A stretch of 64,000 nucleotides of DNA from Gilliamella sp. Lep-s35 (GTDB taxonomy: Bacteria; Pseudomonadota; Gammaproteobacteria; Enterobacterales; Orbaceae): NCBI RefSeq assembly GCF_009795845.1, contig NZ_WTEX01000002.1, positions 62,001-126,000 of the forward strand. Direction: 5' to 3'. The notes under the pieces were generated by a model that saw nothing but the letters and a program-made list of their open reading frames with translations, was not told where the DNA came from and searched no databases. A program made the position numbers and the translations under genes. Below, in pieces: positions 21,163 to 29,988 of the stretch (positions within the stretch are counted from its first letter, which is position 1; every line of letters begins with the position of its first letter).

Positions 21163-21391
21163 ATTATGGAAAATTGCCAATATTCAAACCTATCGAATTT
21201 TTATTAAATACATCACCTAGCATATACCTGAAATAATCCTTTTGATAAATCAGAAGGTTATTAGCAATCCTAAAAAAACGCAAAAACTAGCCAAGTATTT
21301 TTTTTATAGTTATAATCAAAACCAATTCAGTTCACTAGTGAACTAATAAAAAATCAAATAAAACAAATAATTAATTGACAGGCGGAATATT

Positions 21392-22530
21392 ATGTTGTAT
21401 AATTTTAAACACCAAACACCAAACACCAACACTGGCAAACCTATCTCTTAAATTTATCAAATAACGCCCTTAGGCAATTTTTTACGCTTTCCTCGTTTAT
21501 ATTCTCGAAGTTATCACTTAAATTATTATCGGCATTATTGCAGAAATTATCTCAAAAAGCCGTGCTAGTATTAGCATTATTATTGTCGTCTTCATGGAAT
21601 TTACAGGCATCAATAAGTAAAATTGAACGATCGGGTAATCGTAGTGATGCAATAATGATTCCGTCGCCAGTTATCAATTACGCAAGGCCGAGTCTACGAT
21701 TTGGTGGTGGGGTTCTTGACGATTTTCACGATGGCGACTATCTGGCCGGTCCAGCTGAAATATGGAATCCATATAAGGGATTCTTAGTTCAAATTAACCC
21801 GATGTTATACAGTCAAAATTTTCCGACAACGGGTGCTGATGGGTTATATTTTGATTTATTGATAGACGGATATGAGGGGGGATTAATATGGGAACCTGTC
21901 ACACATGAGGGAATAACAGCAACAGTGACGAGTGTCGTTGCTGATGAGTGGTGGATGACTACTCCTGCCGATAAAGGAAAAGTTGTAGCACGTGTTAAGT
22001 TAACCGGGCCAATAGCAAATAATAGTCAGAAACAGTCAACAGATCCAGGTAAAATTACTGTGCCAAATTTACCACAGACATTTGAGCTAGTGGGTAGGGA
22101 TAGTTCAGGTAGTGAAGTTGTAAAATATGGATTTGTTTTGCAGAAATGGTTTGTCAGTGGAGGGCCTAATAAACTCGAAACTCTTCCTAATCAAGTAAGT
22201 TGGTGCCGTAGTTTGGGTTATCGACTTATTAAAGTAAAAGATGCCACTAACGCAGTTTGTTTCAATTTTAACTCAGGACCTTGGTGTAAAGGCGCTGTTG
22301 GCGCTATGCCGTCCTCAAATGGTAATCATTATCAGCGTCGAATAGGCGCTGGGTTTATTGCAGAGTGGGGGGTACTCTCAGTTTATGGCGCAGGATTTAG
22401 AGAAGGGTTTCACTGGACGAGTGACGAAAGTGATGACCACAGGTACCAGCTCACTGTGTGGCCACGCTTTGGTGATATAGGCGGCTATGATTATCCTGCT
22501 TCTCTATATGTGATTTGTGTTACACCTTAG
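21392..22530 (+). pseudogene. Secreted lectin/adhesin-like gene, out of frame at a heptanucleotide repeat (candidate phase-OFF)
   Basis: An ATG at 21392 with GGCGGA five bases upstream opens a frame that ends after 19 codons. The long frame that encodes the protein has only a poor TTG start at 21538. Between them lies AAACACC repeated three times (21407-21427). Adding one heptamer puts the ATG in frame with all of the downstream protein, through an extended N-terminus and a signal peptide (AVLVLALLLSSSWNLQA). The mature part is about 305 residues. Its C-terminal third (WCRSLGYRLIKVKDATNAVCFNF, then GNHYQRRIGAGF, FHWTSDES, VICVTP) looks like a C-type-lectin-like domain at the end of enteric adhesins; this fold call is tentative. 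The gene is either phase variable and off, or frameshifted. Confidence 0.65.
21407..21427 (+). repeat. Three tandem copies of AAACACC
   Basis: Three perfect heptamers follow the 5th codon of the upstream start. The unit is not a multiple of three, so gain or loss of one unit by replication slippage changes the reading frame. Four copies (or one) would join the ATG at 21392 to the long reading frame; three copies, as here, do not. Confidence 0.9.
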
Positions 22531-22598
22531 TTTTTAGCCATTAATCCTAATAATAGAAAGCCACCCTAGCATAAGATGAGTGTTAAACCAATAAAGCT

Positions 22599-22633
22599 GC
22601 GCTTTTGTGATTAGATAGCAAAAGCGCTTTTTT
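22599..22633 (+). terminator. Rho-independent terminator
   Basis: GCGCTTTTG and CAAAAGCGC pair perfectly over nine bases with an 11-base loop, followed by TTTTTT. It lies 69 bases after the adhesin-like gene. The rest of the gap to 22989 is AT-rich and shows no gene. Confidence 0.85.
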
Positions 22634-22989
22634 GAAATAAAAAATCTTTTGAGTAAGCGCTGAATTGGCTAAAAATACTCAGATAGAATGCTTGTTTTCC
22701 TAAGTCTTTCTACATTTTTATGCTTTTATCCAGTCCTGTTGCCATTTTCTTAGTTTTTGTTTGTCTATTTTATATTTACCTTGTTTTTATTAATTAGAGT
22801 CGTTCAAAAAATAGGTAAATACACAAATTTAACAGGGGCTAAATTTATAGTAAAATAAGTTGTATTGTAAAGAGAGCAAGTTATCTATACTATTATTGAT
22901 TTATTCGTTAAGAATGTGGTATTTTGTTAAAGTTTTTAAAAATTATTAATACAATTTAATTGATTAAGAATAATAAGGGGATAAAACAA

Positions 22990-23499
22990 ATGGCAGAACA
23001 AAAAGAGCTAAAAGGGTTAGGTGGATGGCTAATTATTGTTGCTATAGGTCTCATTTTGACATTTGTATTACTTGCTGTTCACATTTTAGATGGTTTAAAT
23101 TCCATTGTTTTTAGTGGATTATGGTCACAACTTACTGATCCCAATTCAGAAGATTACACGCCTAATTTTGCTTGGATTTTTCTGTTTGAAATAATAGGCA
23201 ATAGTTTATTTTTTATAGTAAATGGCTATTTAACTTATCTGTTTTTTACTAAAAATTATAAATTTCCGACAATTTTTATTGCTTTTGAGATTATTAATAT
23301 TGCATTTGTTCTATTAAATTCATTTTTTTGCAATAGTATATTATCTTTCAATATGAATGGTGATACGATAGAAAACGTCGCGAAAGCAGTTATTCATGCA
23401 GGTATTTGGATCCCTTATATGCTAAAATCAGTTCGAGTTAAAAATACATTTGTTAATGGGCGTTGTAATGAAGTCCCCCATAGTGACACAATTAGTTAA
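22990..23499 (+). CDS. DUF2569 family membrane protein
   Basis: This inner-membrane protein of unknown function belongs to the DUF2569 group, recognised by the N-terminal [19 protein letters not shown], the four hydrophobic segments, the [13 protein letters not shown] stretch, and the C-terminal [16 protein letters not shown]. From the ATG at 22990 it has 169 residues; AAGGGG sits nine bases upstream, which favours this over a TTG ten codons earlier. galU starts 19 bases after its stop, so the two may share a transcript. Confidence 0.75.
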   Translation: MAEQKELKGLGGWLIIVAIGLILTFVLLAVHILDGLNSIVFSGLWSQLTDPNSEDYTPNFAWIFLFEIIGNSLFFIVNGYLTYLFFTKNYKFPTIFIAFEIINIAFVLLNSFFCNSILSFNMNGDTIENVAKAVIHAGIWIPYMLKSVRVKNTFVNGRCNEVPHSDTIS

Positions 23500-23518
23500 T
23501 TTATGTGAAGGAAAAAAA

Positions 23519-24433
23519 ATGACATCTATTTTTGAACCATCTTTAAACGGAAAAGTAAAAAAAGCGGTTATTCCCGTTGCTGGCTTAGGCACGCGTATGC
23601 TACCTGCAACTAAAGCCATTCCTAAAGAGATGCTTCCTGTTGTTGATAAACCACTAATTCAATATGTGGTTAAAGAATGTATTGCCGCCGGCATAACCGA
23701 AATTATTTTTGTCACTCACTCATCAAAAAACTCGATTGAAAACCACTTTGACACCAGTTTTGAATTAGAAGCAATGCTAGAAGCGCGTGTTAAACGTCAG
23801 TTATTGCAAGAAGTACAAGGTATTTTGCCTAAAAATGTCACAATAACAAGTGTTCGCCAAGGTTTAGCAAAAGGGCTTGGTCATGCAGTATTATGTGCTT
23901 ACCCTTTGGTTGGTAATGAACCTTTTGCTGTAGTTTTACCTGATGTGATTATTGACGAATACGATAGTGATTTGGCTAAAGATAACTTAGCTGCCATGAT
24001 CAATAATTATCATGAAACCAAACATAGCCAAATCATGGTAGAGCCAGTGCCAAAAGAGTTAGTTTCTTCTTATGGTATTGTTGACTGCCATGGTGAATCA
24101 TTATCTGCCGGGAATGTTACACAAATGTATAGCGTTGTTGAAAAACCACCGGTTGACGAAGCACCATCAAATCAATCTATTGTTGGGCGTTATGTGTTAT
24201 CTGAAAAAATTTGGCCTTTACTTGCTAAAACGCCATTAGGCGCAGGTGGTGAAATTCAGTTAACTGATGCCATTGCCATGTTACTTGAAGAAGATCCTGT
24301 TGATGCTTATTGCATAAAAGGCCGTAGTCATGACTGTGGTAATAAATTAGGTTATGTACAAACTTTTGTTCAATATGCAATGCGCCATAAAAGTTTGGGT
24401 AACGATGTTAAAGCTTGGTTAAAAACACTTTAG
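23519..24433 (+). CDS. galU: UTP--glucose-1-phosphate uridylyltransferase
   Basis: GalU makes UDP-glucose for LPS, trehalose and galactose metabolism. From ATG 23519 (MTSIFEPSL) it has 304 residues, as expected. Motifs: the nucleotidyltransferase loop [23 protein letters not shown], the [19 protein letters not shown] stretch, [13 protein letters not shown] and [18 protein letters not shown] precedes the chosen start; the open frame extends upstream but overlaps the DUF2569 gene and is not needed. Confidence 0.97.
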   Translation: MTSIFEPSLNGKVKKAVIPVAGLGTRMLPATKAIPKEMLPVVDKPLIQYVVKECIAAGITEIIFVTHSSKNSIENHFDTSFELEAMLEARVKRQLLQEVQGILPKNVTITSVRQGLAKGLGHAVLCAYPLVGNEPFAVVLPDVIIDEYDSDLAKDNLAAMINNYHETKHSQIMVEPVPKELVSSYGIVDCHGESLSAGNVTQMYSVVEKPPVDEAPSNQSIVGRYVLSEKIWPLLAKTPLGAGGEIQLTDAIAMLLEEDPVDAYCIKGRSHDCGNKLGYVQTFVQYAMRHKSLGNDVKAWLKTL

Positions 24434-24457
24434 TTTTAACTAATATCAAACAATACT

Positions 24458-24487
24458 AAAAAGGACACGGTTTGTGTCCTTTTTTTA
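24458..24487 (+). terminator. Rho-independent terminator after galU
   Basis: AAAAGGACAC and GTGTCCTTTT pair around a short loop and are followed by seven T. It is a strong terminator. Confidence 0.9.
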
Positions 24488-24580
24488 TTCATATAATGAA
24501 CTTTGCCAACACCCGCTTTTTAACGTTTGGTACTCCTAACAAAATGTGATTTTAACAACTCGATATTTTCCTATACATAA

Positions 24581-27235
24581 TTAGCTCATTGCATCGATGG
24601 CATTTATTATTGATTCTCGTAATTGATTACAGGTCATATCATCTAATGCATTATTATATTTACTAGTTAGGATAAATAAATCTTCAATATGTTCACCAAT
24701 TGTGGCAATTTTAGCACTACGCAGTGATAAATCTAAATTAGCAAATATCTCACCGACACAAGCTAGTAATCCGGGTCTATCTAATGCAATAAGTTCCATA
24801 TACGTTTGTCTTTCATTAAAAGAAGATAAAAAATTAACTTGCGTTGGTACACAAAAAGATTGCAACTTTTTCTTTGGTGGTTTGATTGATACACCTTGAT
24901 AAATAGGGCGTTGCAGTGCCTTTTCAAGCGCTTTTATAATGTCTTGATGACGATCTTCTTGCACTGTTTGTCCATTTGGTTCAAGTACAATAAATGTATC
25001 AAGGGCAAATCCTTTTTTATTTGTAATGATAAGGGCATCGTGAATAGTTAAATTATGCATACTTAATATATTACAGACAGTTGCAAATAGATAGGGCCTG
25101 TCTGGTGAATAAATAAAAATTTCGCTACCACCATGATATGGGTTTGGATTAATTAACACTAAGGTTTGAGTTAAATCATGGTGTAATAAATTTTGGGCAT
25201 GTACAACAATTTGTTCGGTTGTATAACGCAGAAAGTAGTCAACGCGATAGTTTTGCCAAAAATTCTTGATTTGCCATTCATCATAATTTTGCTTTAGTAA
25301 CATGGCTAATGCTTCTTGTTTATGTTGTCTTGCGATATTTCGTTGCTCTGGAATTTGGTGAATACCTGAATCAAAAGATCGCATTGCGGTAAAATAAAGC
25401 TCACGCATTAGGCTTTGCTTCCAACTATTCCAAAGTGTTTCATTAGTTGCACAAACATCGGCAATAGTTAAACAAAGTAAATATTGTAAACGACGCTTAC
25501 TTTTTACTAGTTGAATGAATTCTCGAATTACGGCAGGATCTTGCAAATCGCGATTTTGCGCAGTTACAGACATAAGTAAGTGATAACGCACTAACCAAAT
25601 AATTAAATCGGTATCTTTGGCATCTAGCTGGTGTAATTGGCAAAATTTTTCAACTAGCTTTGCGCCTATTTCGGAATGATCACCATGTCGACCTTTACCA
25701 ATATCATGAAATAATCCGGTGATAATTAGAAGTTCTGGTTTGGATAATTTAGTAAATACGGTTGAACTATTAGGATGTTTTTGTTTACCATCATCTGTTT
25801 TTAGATTATCTAATTCAATTAGCAATCGAATAGTATGTTCATCAACCGTATAGGCATGAAAAAGATCAAATTGCATCATTCCTGCAATATGTTTCCATTC
25901 TGGAATATATACGGCCAATATGCCATATTGGTGCATTGGTAAAATAGCTTTCTTTATTGCATCTGGATGTTTGATGATCATCATAAAGATTTGTCGAGCT
26001 TTAGGATCTTCGCATAGCAAAGTATTCAATTTTTTTCTTGCAGAACGTAGCTGCCTAATAGTATTTGAATAAAGCCCCGTAATTTGCGGATTAAGCAACA
26101 TTGTATAAAAAAGCTGCATAATCATAACAGGATCTTTTTTAAAAATCTCATCATCTTTGACATCAATGAGTTTGTCACGAATTTGAAAATGTTCATCAAT
26201 ATCATAAGGTTTATTTTTTGAATTATGCTCAAGAATAGATTCATAAAATAGCTGTAATAACATTTGATTAAGTTCGGTAATATTGTGAGCAACGCGATAA
26301 TAGTCGTGCATCATCTTTTCAACAGGCGCATTACCTTCTCCTTGATAGCCTAACATATTGGCAATGCTTAACTGACGATCAAATAGTAGACGATTATCAT
26401 AACGTGTTATCACACAATGAAGCGCAAAACGCATTCGCCATAAAAATTTACGACACGTTTTGAAGTCTTCAATATCTTCAGGAGTTAAATAGTTGAAATC
26501 TGCTATTTTTTGTAAAAACTCGCCACCAAAATGGCGGATTGCTATCCATTGAATGATCTGCATGTCTCGCAACCCACCTGGGCTATTTTTTAAATCAGGC
26601 TCTAAATTATAAGAGGTGCTATGATATTGCTTGTGGCGTTCTTGTTGTTCTTGAATTTTAGCTTTATAAAATTCTCGAGATGGCCAGATTTTATCGCTAA
26701 AAATTTGCTTGTGTAGTTCATCTAATAGTAATTGATTGCCAGAAATAAGTCTTGATTCAATCAAATTGGTCATAATTGATATATCATTTTTTGCTTCTTG
26801 TAAGCAAAGTCTTAATGTTCTAACACTATGCCCTATATCTAAATGCAAGTCCCATAACAAACGAACCAAATTGCCAATCTGTTTTTCAATTTCTTTGGTT
26901 AATGGATAATCGCTAAGAATCAAAATATCGATATCTGATAATGGATGCAATTCAGCCCGACCATAACCACCAACCGCTACCAATGCAATGCGATTGCGTT
27001 TAAAAAAAGAGGAAACATGTTTAGGAATTTGGTAAAAGCGCCATAATCGCTCAAGTAGCTGATCAATAAATTGACTACGTAAATGCACTAGCACATCAAT
27101 ATCAACCTGTTGCTTAAATTGCACCATAGACCATTGTTGAAAGGCTTCAAGCTGCTGTTTTAGATAAGTAATATTTATTTGATCATCACTAAAATCAAGC
27201 GGAGATATAAGGTAAGATAAGCGTTTTTCATTCAT
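24581..27235 (-). CDS. glnD: Bifunctional uridylyltransferase/uridylyl-removing enzyme
   Basis: GlnD senses glutamine and modifies the PII protein, controlling nitrogen assimilation. From ATG 27235 (MNEKRLSYLISPL) it has 884 residues, close to E. coli's 890. The nucleotidyltransferase domain shows VGGYGRAELHPLSDIDILIL, the HD domain shows LFHDIGKGRHGDHSEIGA, and two C-terminal ACT domains follow (EIFIYSPDRPYLFATVC and MELIALDRPGLLACVGEI). A TTG at 27298 would add 21 residues not seen in the family. No strong ribosome site precedes either start. Confidence 0.95.
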   Translation of the reverse strand: MNEKRLSYLISPLDFSDDQINITYLKQQLEAFQQWSMVQFKQQVDIDVLVHLRSQFIDQLLERLWRFYQIPKHVSSFFKRNRIALVAVGGYGRAELHPLSDIDILILSDYPLTKEIEKQIGNLVRLLWDLHLDIGHSVRTLRLCLQEAKNDISIMTNLIESRLISGNQLLLDELHKQIFSDKIWPSREFYKAKIQEQQERHKQYHSTSYNLEPDLKNSPGGLRDMQIIQWIAIRHFGGEFLQKIADFNYLTPEDIEDFKTCRKFLWRMRFALHCVITRYDNRLLFDRQLSIANMLGYQGEGNAPVEKMMHDYYRVAHNITELNQMLLQLFYESILEHNSKNKPYDIDEHFQIRDKLIDVKDDEIFKKDPVMIMQLFYTMLLNPQITGLYSNTIRQLRSARKKLNTLLCEDPKARQIFMMIIKHPDAIKKAILPMHQYGILAVYIPEWKHIAGMMQFDLFHAYTVDEHTIRLLIELDNLKTDDGKQKHPNSSTVFTKLSKPELLIITGLFHDIGKGRHGDHSEIGAKLVEKFCQLHQLDAKDTDLIIWLVRYHLLMSVTAQNRDLQDPAVIREFIQLVKSKRRLQYLLCLTIADVCATNETLWNSWKQSLMRELYFTAMRSFDSGIHQIPEQRNIARQHKQEALAMLLKQNYDEWQIKNFWQNYRVDYFLRYTTEQIVVHAQNLLHHDLTQTLVLINPNPYHGGSEIFIYSPDRPYLFATVCNILSMHNLTIHDALIITNKKGFALDTFIVLEPNGQTVQEDRHQDIIKALEKALQRPIYQGVSIKPPKKKLQSFCVPTQVNFLSSFNERQTYMELIALDRPGLLACVGEIFANLDLSLRSAKIATIGEHIEDLFILTSKYNNALDDMTCNQLRESIINAIDAMS

Positions 27236-27734
27236 AATAACAACATTAAAATAAAGAAAATCTAACAATATCCTTACTCGATTTAGTGTTGCTGTCAAGC
27301 AACAGTTTATTATTGTAACTACCTATAAAATAGTACAACCCCAAAATAAAAAATAATTCGATCATAAAAAAGCGGTATTATCTATTTAAAGTACACCAAA
27401 CATGGTGTATAAAAATCACAAGCAACTTAATCTTAATTGCCATAAGTTAAGTTATTATTGACTTAAACTTCTGTACTAACTATTATCAATTAAAATTATC
27501 CGGTGTTTTAATGATTATTTGAGTATTAAACGCTATCATTGATAAGCATCTACACAAGTAGTTTTTTTAAATGCTTTAATCATATTGGAAAGCTCTATAA
27601 TATCAGTAGATATCACAAACATACATATTATCGTATTGCGATTTAAAACATAAATAACCCGTTTAATTCCAACCGATTAAGCAGCAACAAGCTTTGGTTA
27701 CCAAATAGTTAATAAGCTAGCAGAGAGAATTTTC
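27236..27734. other. Intergenic region between glnD and the EamA gene
   Basis: About 500 AT-rich bases between divergent genes with no convincing gene. One small palindrome, TACACC-AAACAT-GGTGTA (27392-27409), is visible and could be an operator. Promoters for both genes presumably lie here but cannot be fixed. Confidence 0.4.
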
Positions 27735-28631
27735 ATGTTATTTTCAAAAAGAACACAAGGGCATCTTATTGCACTGATGACAGTGTTTATTTGGGGAACA
27801 ACCTTTATTGCGACTAAAATTTTATTAACCGATTTTAAGCCAATTGAAATTTTATTTTTTCGATTTAGTTTGGGTTATATTGTTCTTTGGATCTTATCAC
27901 CACATTTTTTTTCTTGGCAGGGTATTAAGCAAGAATTTATGTTTTTATGTGCAGGGCTTTGTGGTGTCACTTGTTACTTTTTATGTGAGAATATTGCATT
28001 AACCTACACAACAGCGTCTAACGTTGGCATCATTACCACTTTAGCGCCAATATTTACTGCCATATTATCAATATTTTTTTTAAAAGTCGAAACACCACCT
28101 AAGCGTTTTTATATTGGTTGTTTATTTGCCGTTGTAGGTGTTGGCCTAATTAGTTTTAATGGGCAGTTTGTACTTTCGCTCAATCCTCTTGGCGATTTGC
28201 TCACTATGTTGGCTTGTTTGTTTTGGGCGTGCTATTCGATTTTAACAAAAAAAAGTAGTAATTATGGTTACAATACGATTTTGTTAACAAGACGATTCTT
28301 TTTTTATGGTTTGATATTGATGTTTCCTGTGTTGTCTTTCTTTGATTTTGAATGGAATTTATCTCGTTTTACTTCTCCTATCAATTTGCTCAACATGCTA
28401 TTTTTGGGTATTGGTGCTTCAGCAATTTGTTTTGCTTCTTGGAATTATGCTGTTAAATTAGTGGGTGCAGTTAAGATTAGTATTTATTTATATTTAGTGC
28501 CGATTCTTACCATTATTGCGGCTGTAGTTATTTTGAATGAGCCTTTTACTTGGATTGCAGCTATAGGCACATTCTTTACACTCTGCGGTGTATTATTGTC
28601 AGAAGGTAAAATTCGCATAAAAAGAAACTAA
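27735..28631 (+). CDS. EamA/DMT family inner-membrane transporter
   Basis: A ten-helix drug/metabolite transporter-type permease of 298 residues. Two EamA repeats are visible: IALMTVFIWGTTFIATKILL with ENIALTYTTASNVGIITTLAP, then LACLFWACYSILTKK with KLVGAVKISIYLYLVPILT. Substrate cannot be told from sequence. AGAGAGA precedes the ATG. It is a single gene closed by a hairpin shared with the convergent acvB/virJ-like gene. Confidence 0.85.
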   Translation: MLFSKRTQGHLIALMTVFIWGTTFIATKILLTDFKPIEILFFRFSLGYIVLWILSPHFFSWQGIKQEFMFLCAGLCGVTCYFLCENIALTYTTASNVGIITTLAPIFTAILSIFFLKVETPPKRFYIGCLFAVVGVGLISFNGQFVLSLNPLGDLLTMLACLFWACYSILTKKSSNYGYNTILLTRRFFFYGLILMFPVLSFFDFEWNLSRFTSPINLLNMLFLGIGASAICFASWNYAVKLVGAVKISIYLYLVPILTIIAAVVILNEPFTWIAAIGTFFTLCGVLLSEGKIRIKRN

Positions 28632-28641
28632 TACTTATAAA

Positions 28642-28672
28642 AAGCCCAAAGACACATGATAGCTTTGGGTTT
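28642..28672. terminator. Terminator between convergent genes
   Basis: CCCAAAG and CTTTGGG pair over seven bases, with A-rich and T-rich flanks on the two sides. The arrangement suits bidirectional termination of the EamA gene and the mprF/acvB operon. Confidence 0.7.
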
Positions 28673-28706
28673 GAAAACGGTTTTTATATTTGAGATGGTT
28701 AGTTAA

Positions 28707-29987
28707 TTATTGCGCCCTTTTATCGATTGCATTCATAATAATTTGCCCAAGGTGTTGGTAATTTTCATCAAAATGATGTCCCCCCGGTAATTTGAATGCT
28801 TCACCTTTCATTTCAGGTTGTAAACATCCGGTTTCGTCTTTTTCTTCTTCACCATAAATGCAAAATAGTTTGCTAGCTGGGATTTTGCTGATTTCTGGAC
28901 CTGTTTTCATTTCAGTACCTGATTGACCAAGCCAACCACTGATTTCGATTTCAAAATTAGCATCTTTTGAAAAGGCGATCATCACAATGGCTTGAATGCT
29001 ATTTTGATCTGTCATTGATAACCGGTTATAAAGTGACGGTAAAATGTCACCTCCAAATGAATAGCCTGTAAGTACAAAACGAGTTGTTCCCCACTTTTCA
29101 CGATATTGTTGCATCAAATAGCTGAGATCTTTGGCGCTACGCTCAACTGAACGATGTTGCCAAAATAATTTTAATGCATCAACACCCACAACAGAGTAAC
29201 CGTTTGAAGCCATGTATTCGGCTGATACTTTATCTAAATCGCGCCAACCACCATCACCTGAATAATAAAGCGTCACCGTATTTGGATGCACTTCTTTGGT
29301 GGTTGCAGGTAATTCAATAACAGGTAGCTGCTCATGTTTGCCAAATAGAACTGATGCAAGATGCAGGCTTAATAGTTCAACTGGTGATGCTTGATATTCG
29401 CCAATTGATGTGGTGACAGCGATCTTCTTTTGTTGCCGCGGAAAGACTGCAACTTCTTCTTCAGGTGGATTATTCCAAATTACTTGCCATATTCCATGGT
29501 TTGCTTGAGTTGGCAATGGATCATCACAATCTTTATGATCTAATATAAATTCTATTGATAACGCTTTTGCATCGTCACGTTGTTGCTCGGCCAACCATCG
29601 ATAAGCAAAAGTAGCGCCCTCGCGCATTCCTGCAACAGCAAAATCAGACTCACCTAATATTTTTACTGCTTGGTTAAATCGGTTTTGTTGTTCGGCACAA
29701 CTTGCTTGTGGTTTTAGTTCAAATTGAACTAGCTTTGCTCCCATTTTTTTAGATAACTCTAAAAGAGTTTGTTCGGTAAAATGATTTTCATTAGTAGCAA
29801 TAATTATCGCTGCGGCTTCAGCTGTTTGTTTAGGAGTTGCTGATATTAGTGAAAAATCATTGCTAATTGTTATCGTTTTTACTGATGCGCTGCTTTGATT
29901 TTTTACCCAATTCCAACCAATAAAGGCCAGTAATGTTATGAGTATTATGATTATTAGCAATAAAATATAGCGTAAAAGTTTTTTCAT
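28707..29987 (-). CDS. AcvB/VirJ-family protein, probable lysyl-phosphatidylglycerol hydrolase
   Basis: The 426-residue protein has an N-terminal hydrophobic anchor (about residues 5-26) and a periplasmic alpha/beta-hydrolase part. The family landmark YYSGDGGWRDLDKVSAEYMA is present, followed by VGVDALKLFWQHRS, the nucleophile motif GYSFGGD and a C-terminal GGHHFDE histidine. AcvB/VirJ proteins are reported to hydrolyse lysyl-phosphatidylglycerol in the periplasm and are often encoded next to mprF/lpiA. Here the gene starts one base after the mprF stop. Hydrolase function is inferred from family and context. Confidence 0.82.
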   Translation of the reverse strand: MKKLLRYILLLIIIILITLLAFIGWNWVKNQSSASVKTITISNDFSLISATPKQTAEAAAIIIATNENHFTEQTLLELSKKMGAKLVQFELKPQASCAEQQNRFNQAVKILGESDFAVAGMREGATFAYRWLAEQQRDDAKALSIEFILDHKDCDDPLPTQANHGIWQVIWNNPPEEEVAVFPRQQKKIAVTTSIGEYQASPVELLSLHLASVLFGKHEQLPVIELPATTKEVHPNTVTLYYSGDGGWRDLDKVSAEYMASNGYSVVGVDALKLFWQHRSVERSAKDLSYLMQQYREKWGTTRFVLTGYSFGGDILPSLYNRLSMTDQNSIQAIVMIAFSKDANFEIEISGWLGQSGTEMKTGPEISKIPASKLFCIYGEEEKDETGCLQPEMKGEAFKLPGGHHFDENYQHLGQIIMNAIDKRAQ

Positions 29988-29988
29988 A

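Noticed and set aside
21538-22530. TTG at 21538 as the true start of the lectin-like gene
   Set aside because: No ribosome site is present, while ATG 21392 has one and the intervening frame is open and protein-like after a one-repeat correction.
27392-27409. Small palindrome upstream of the EamA gene
   Set aside because: Six-base arms with a six-base spacer are common by chance; listed only in the gap description.
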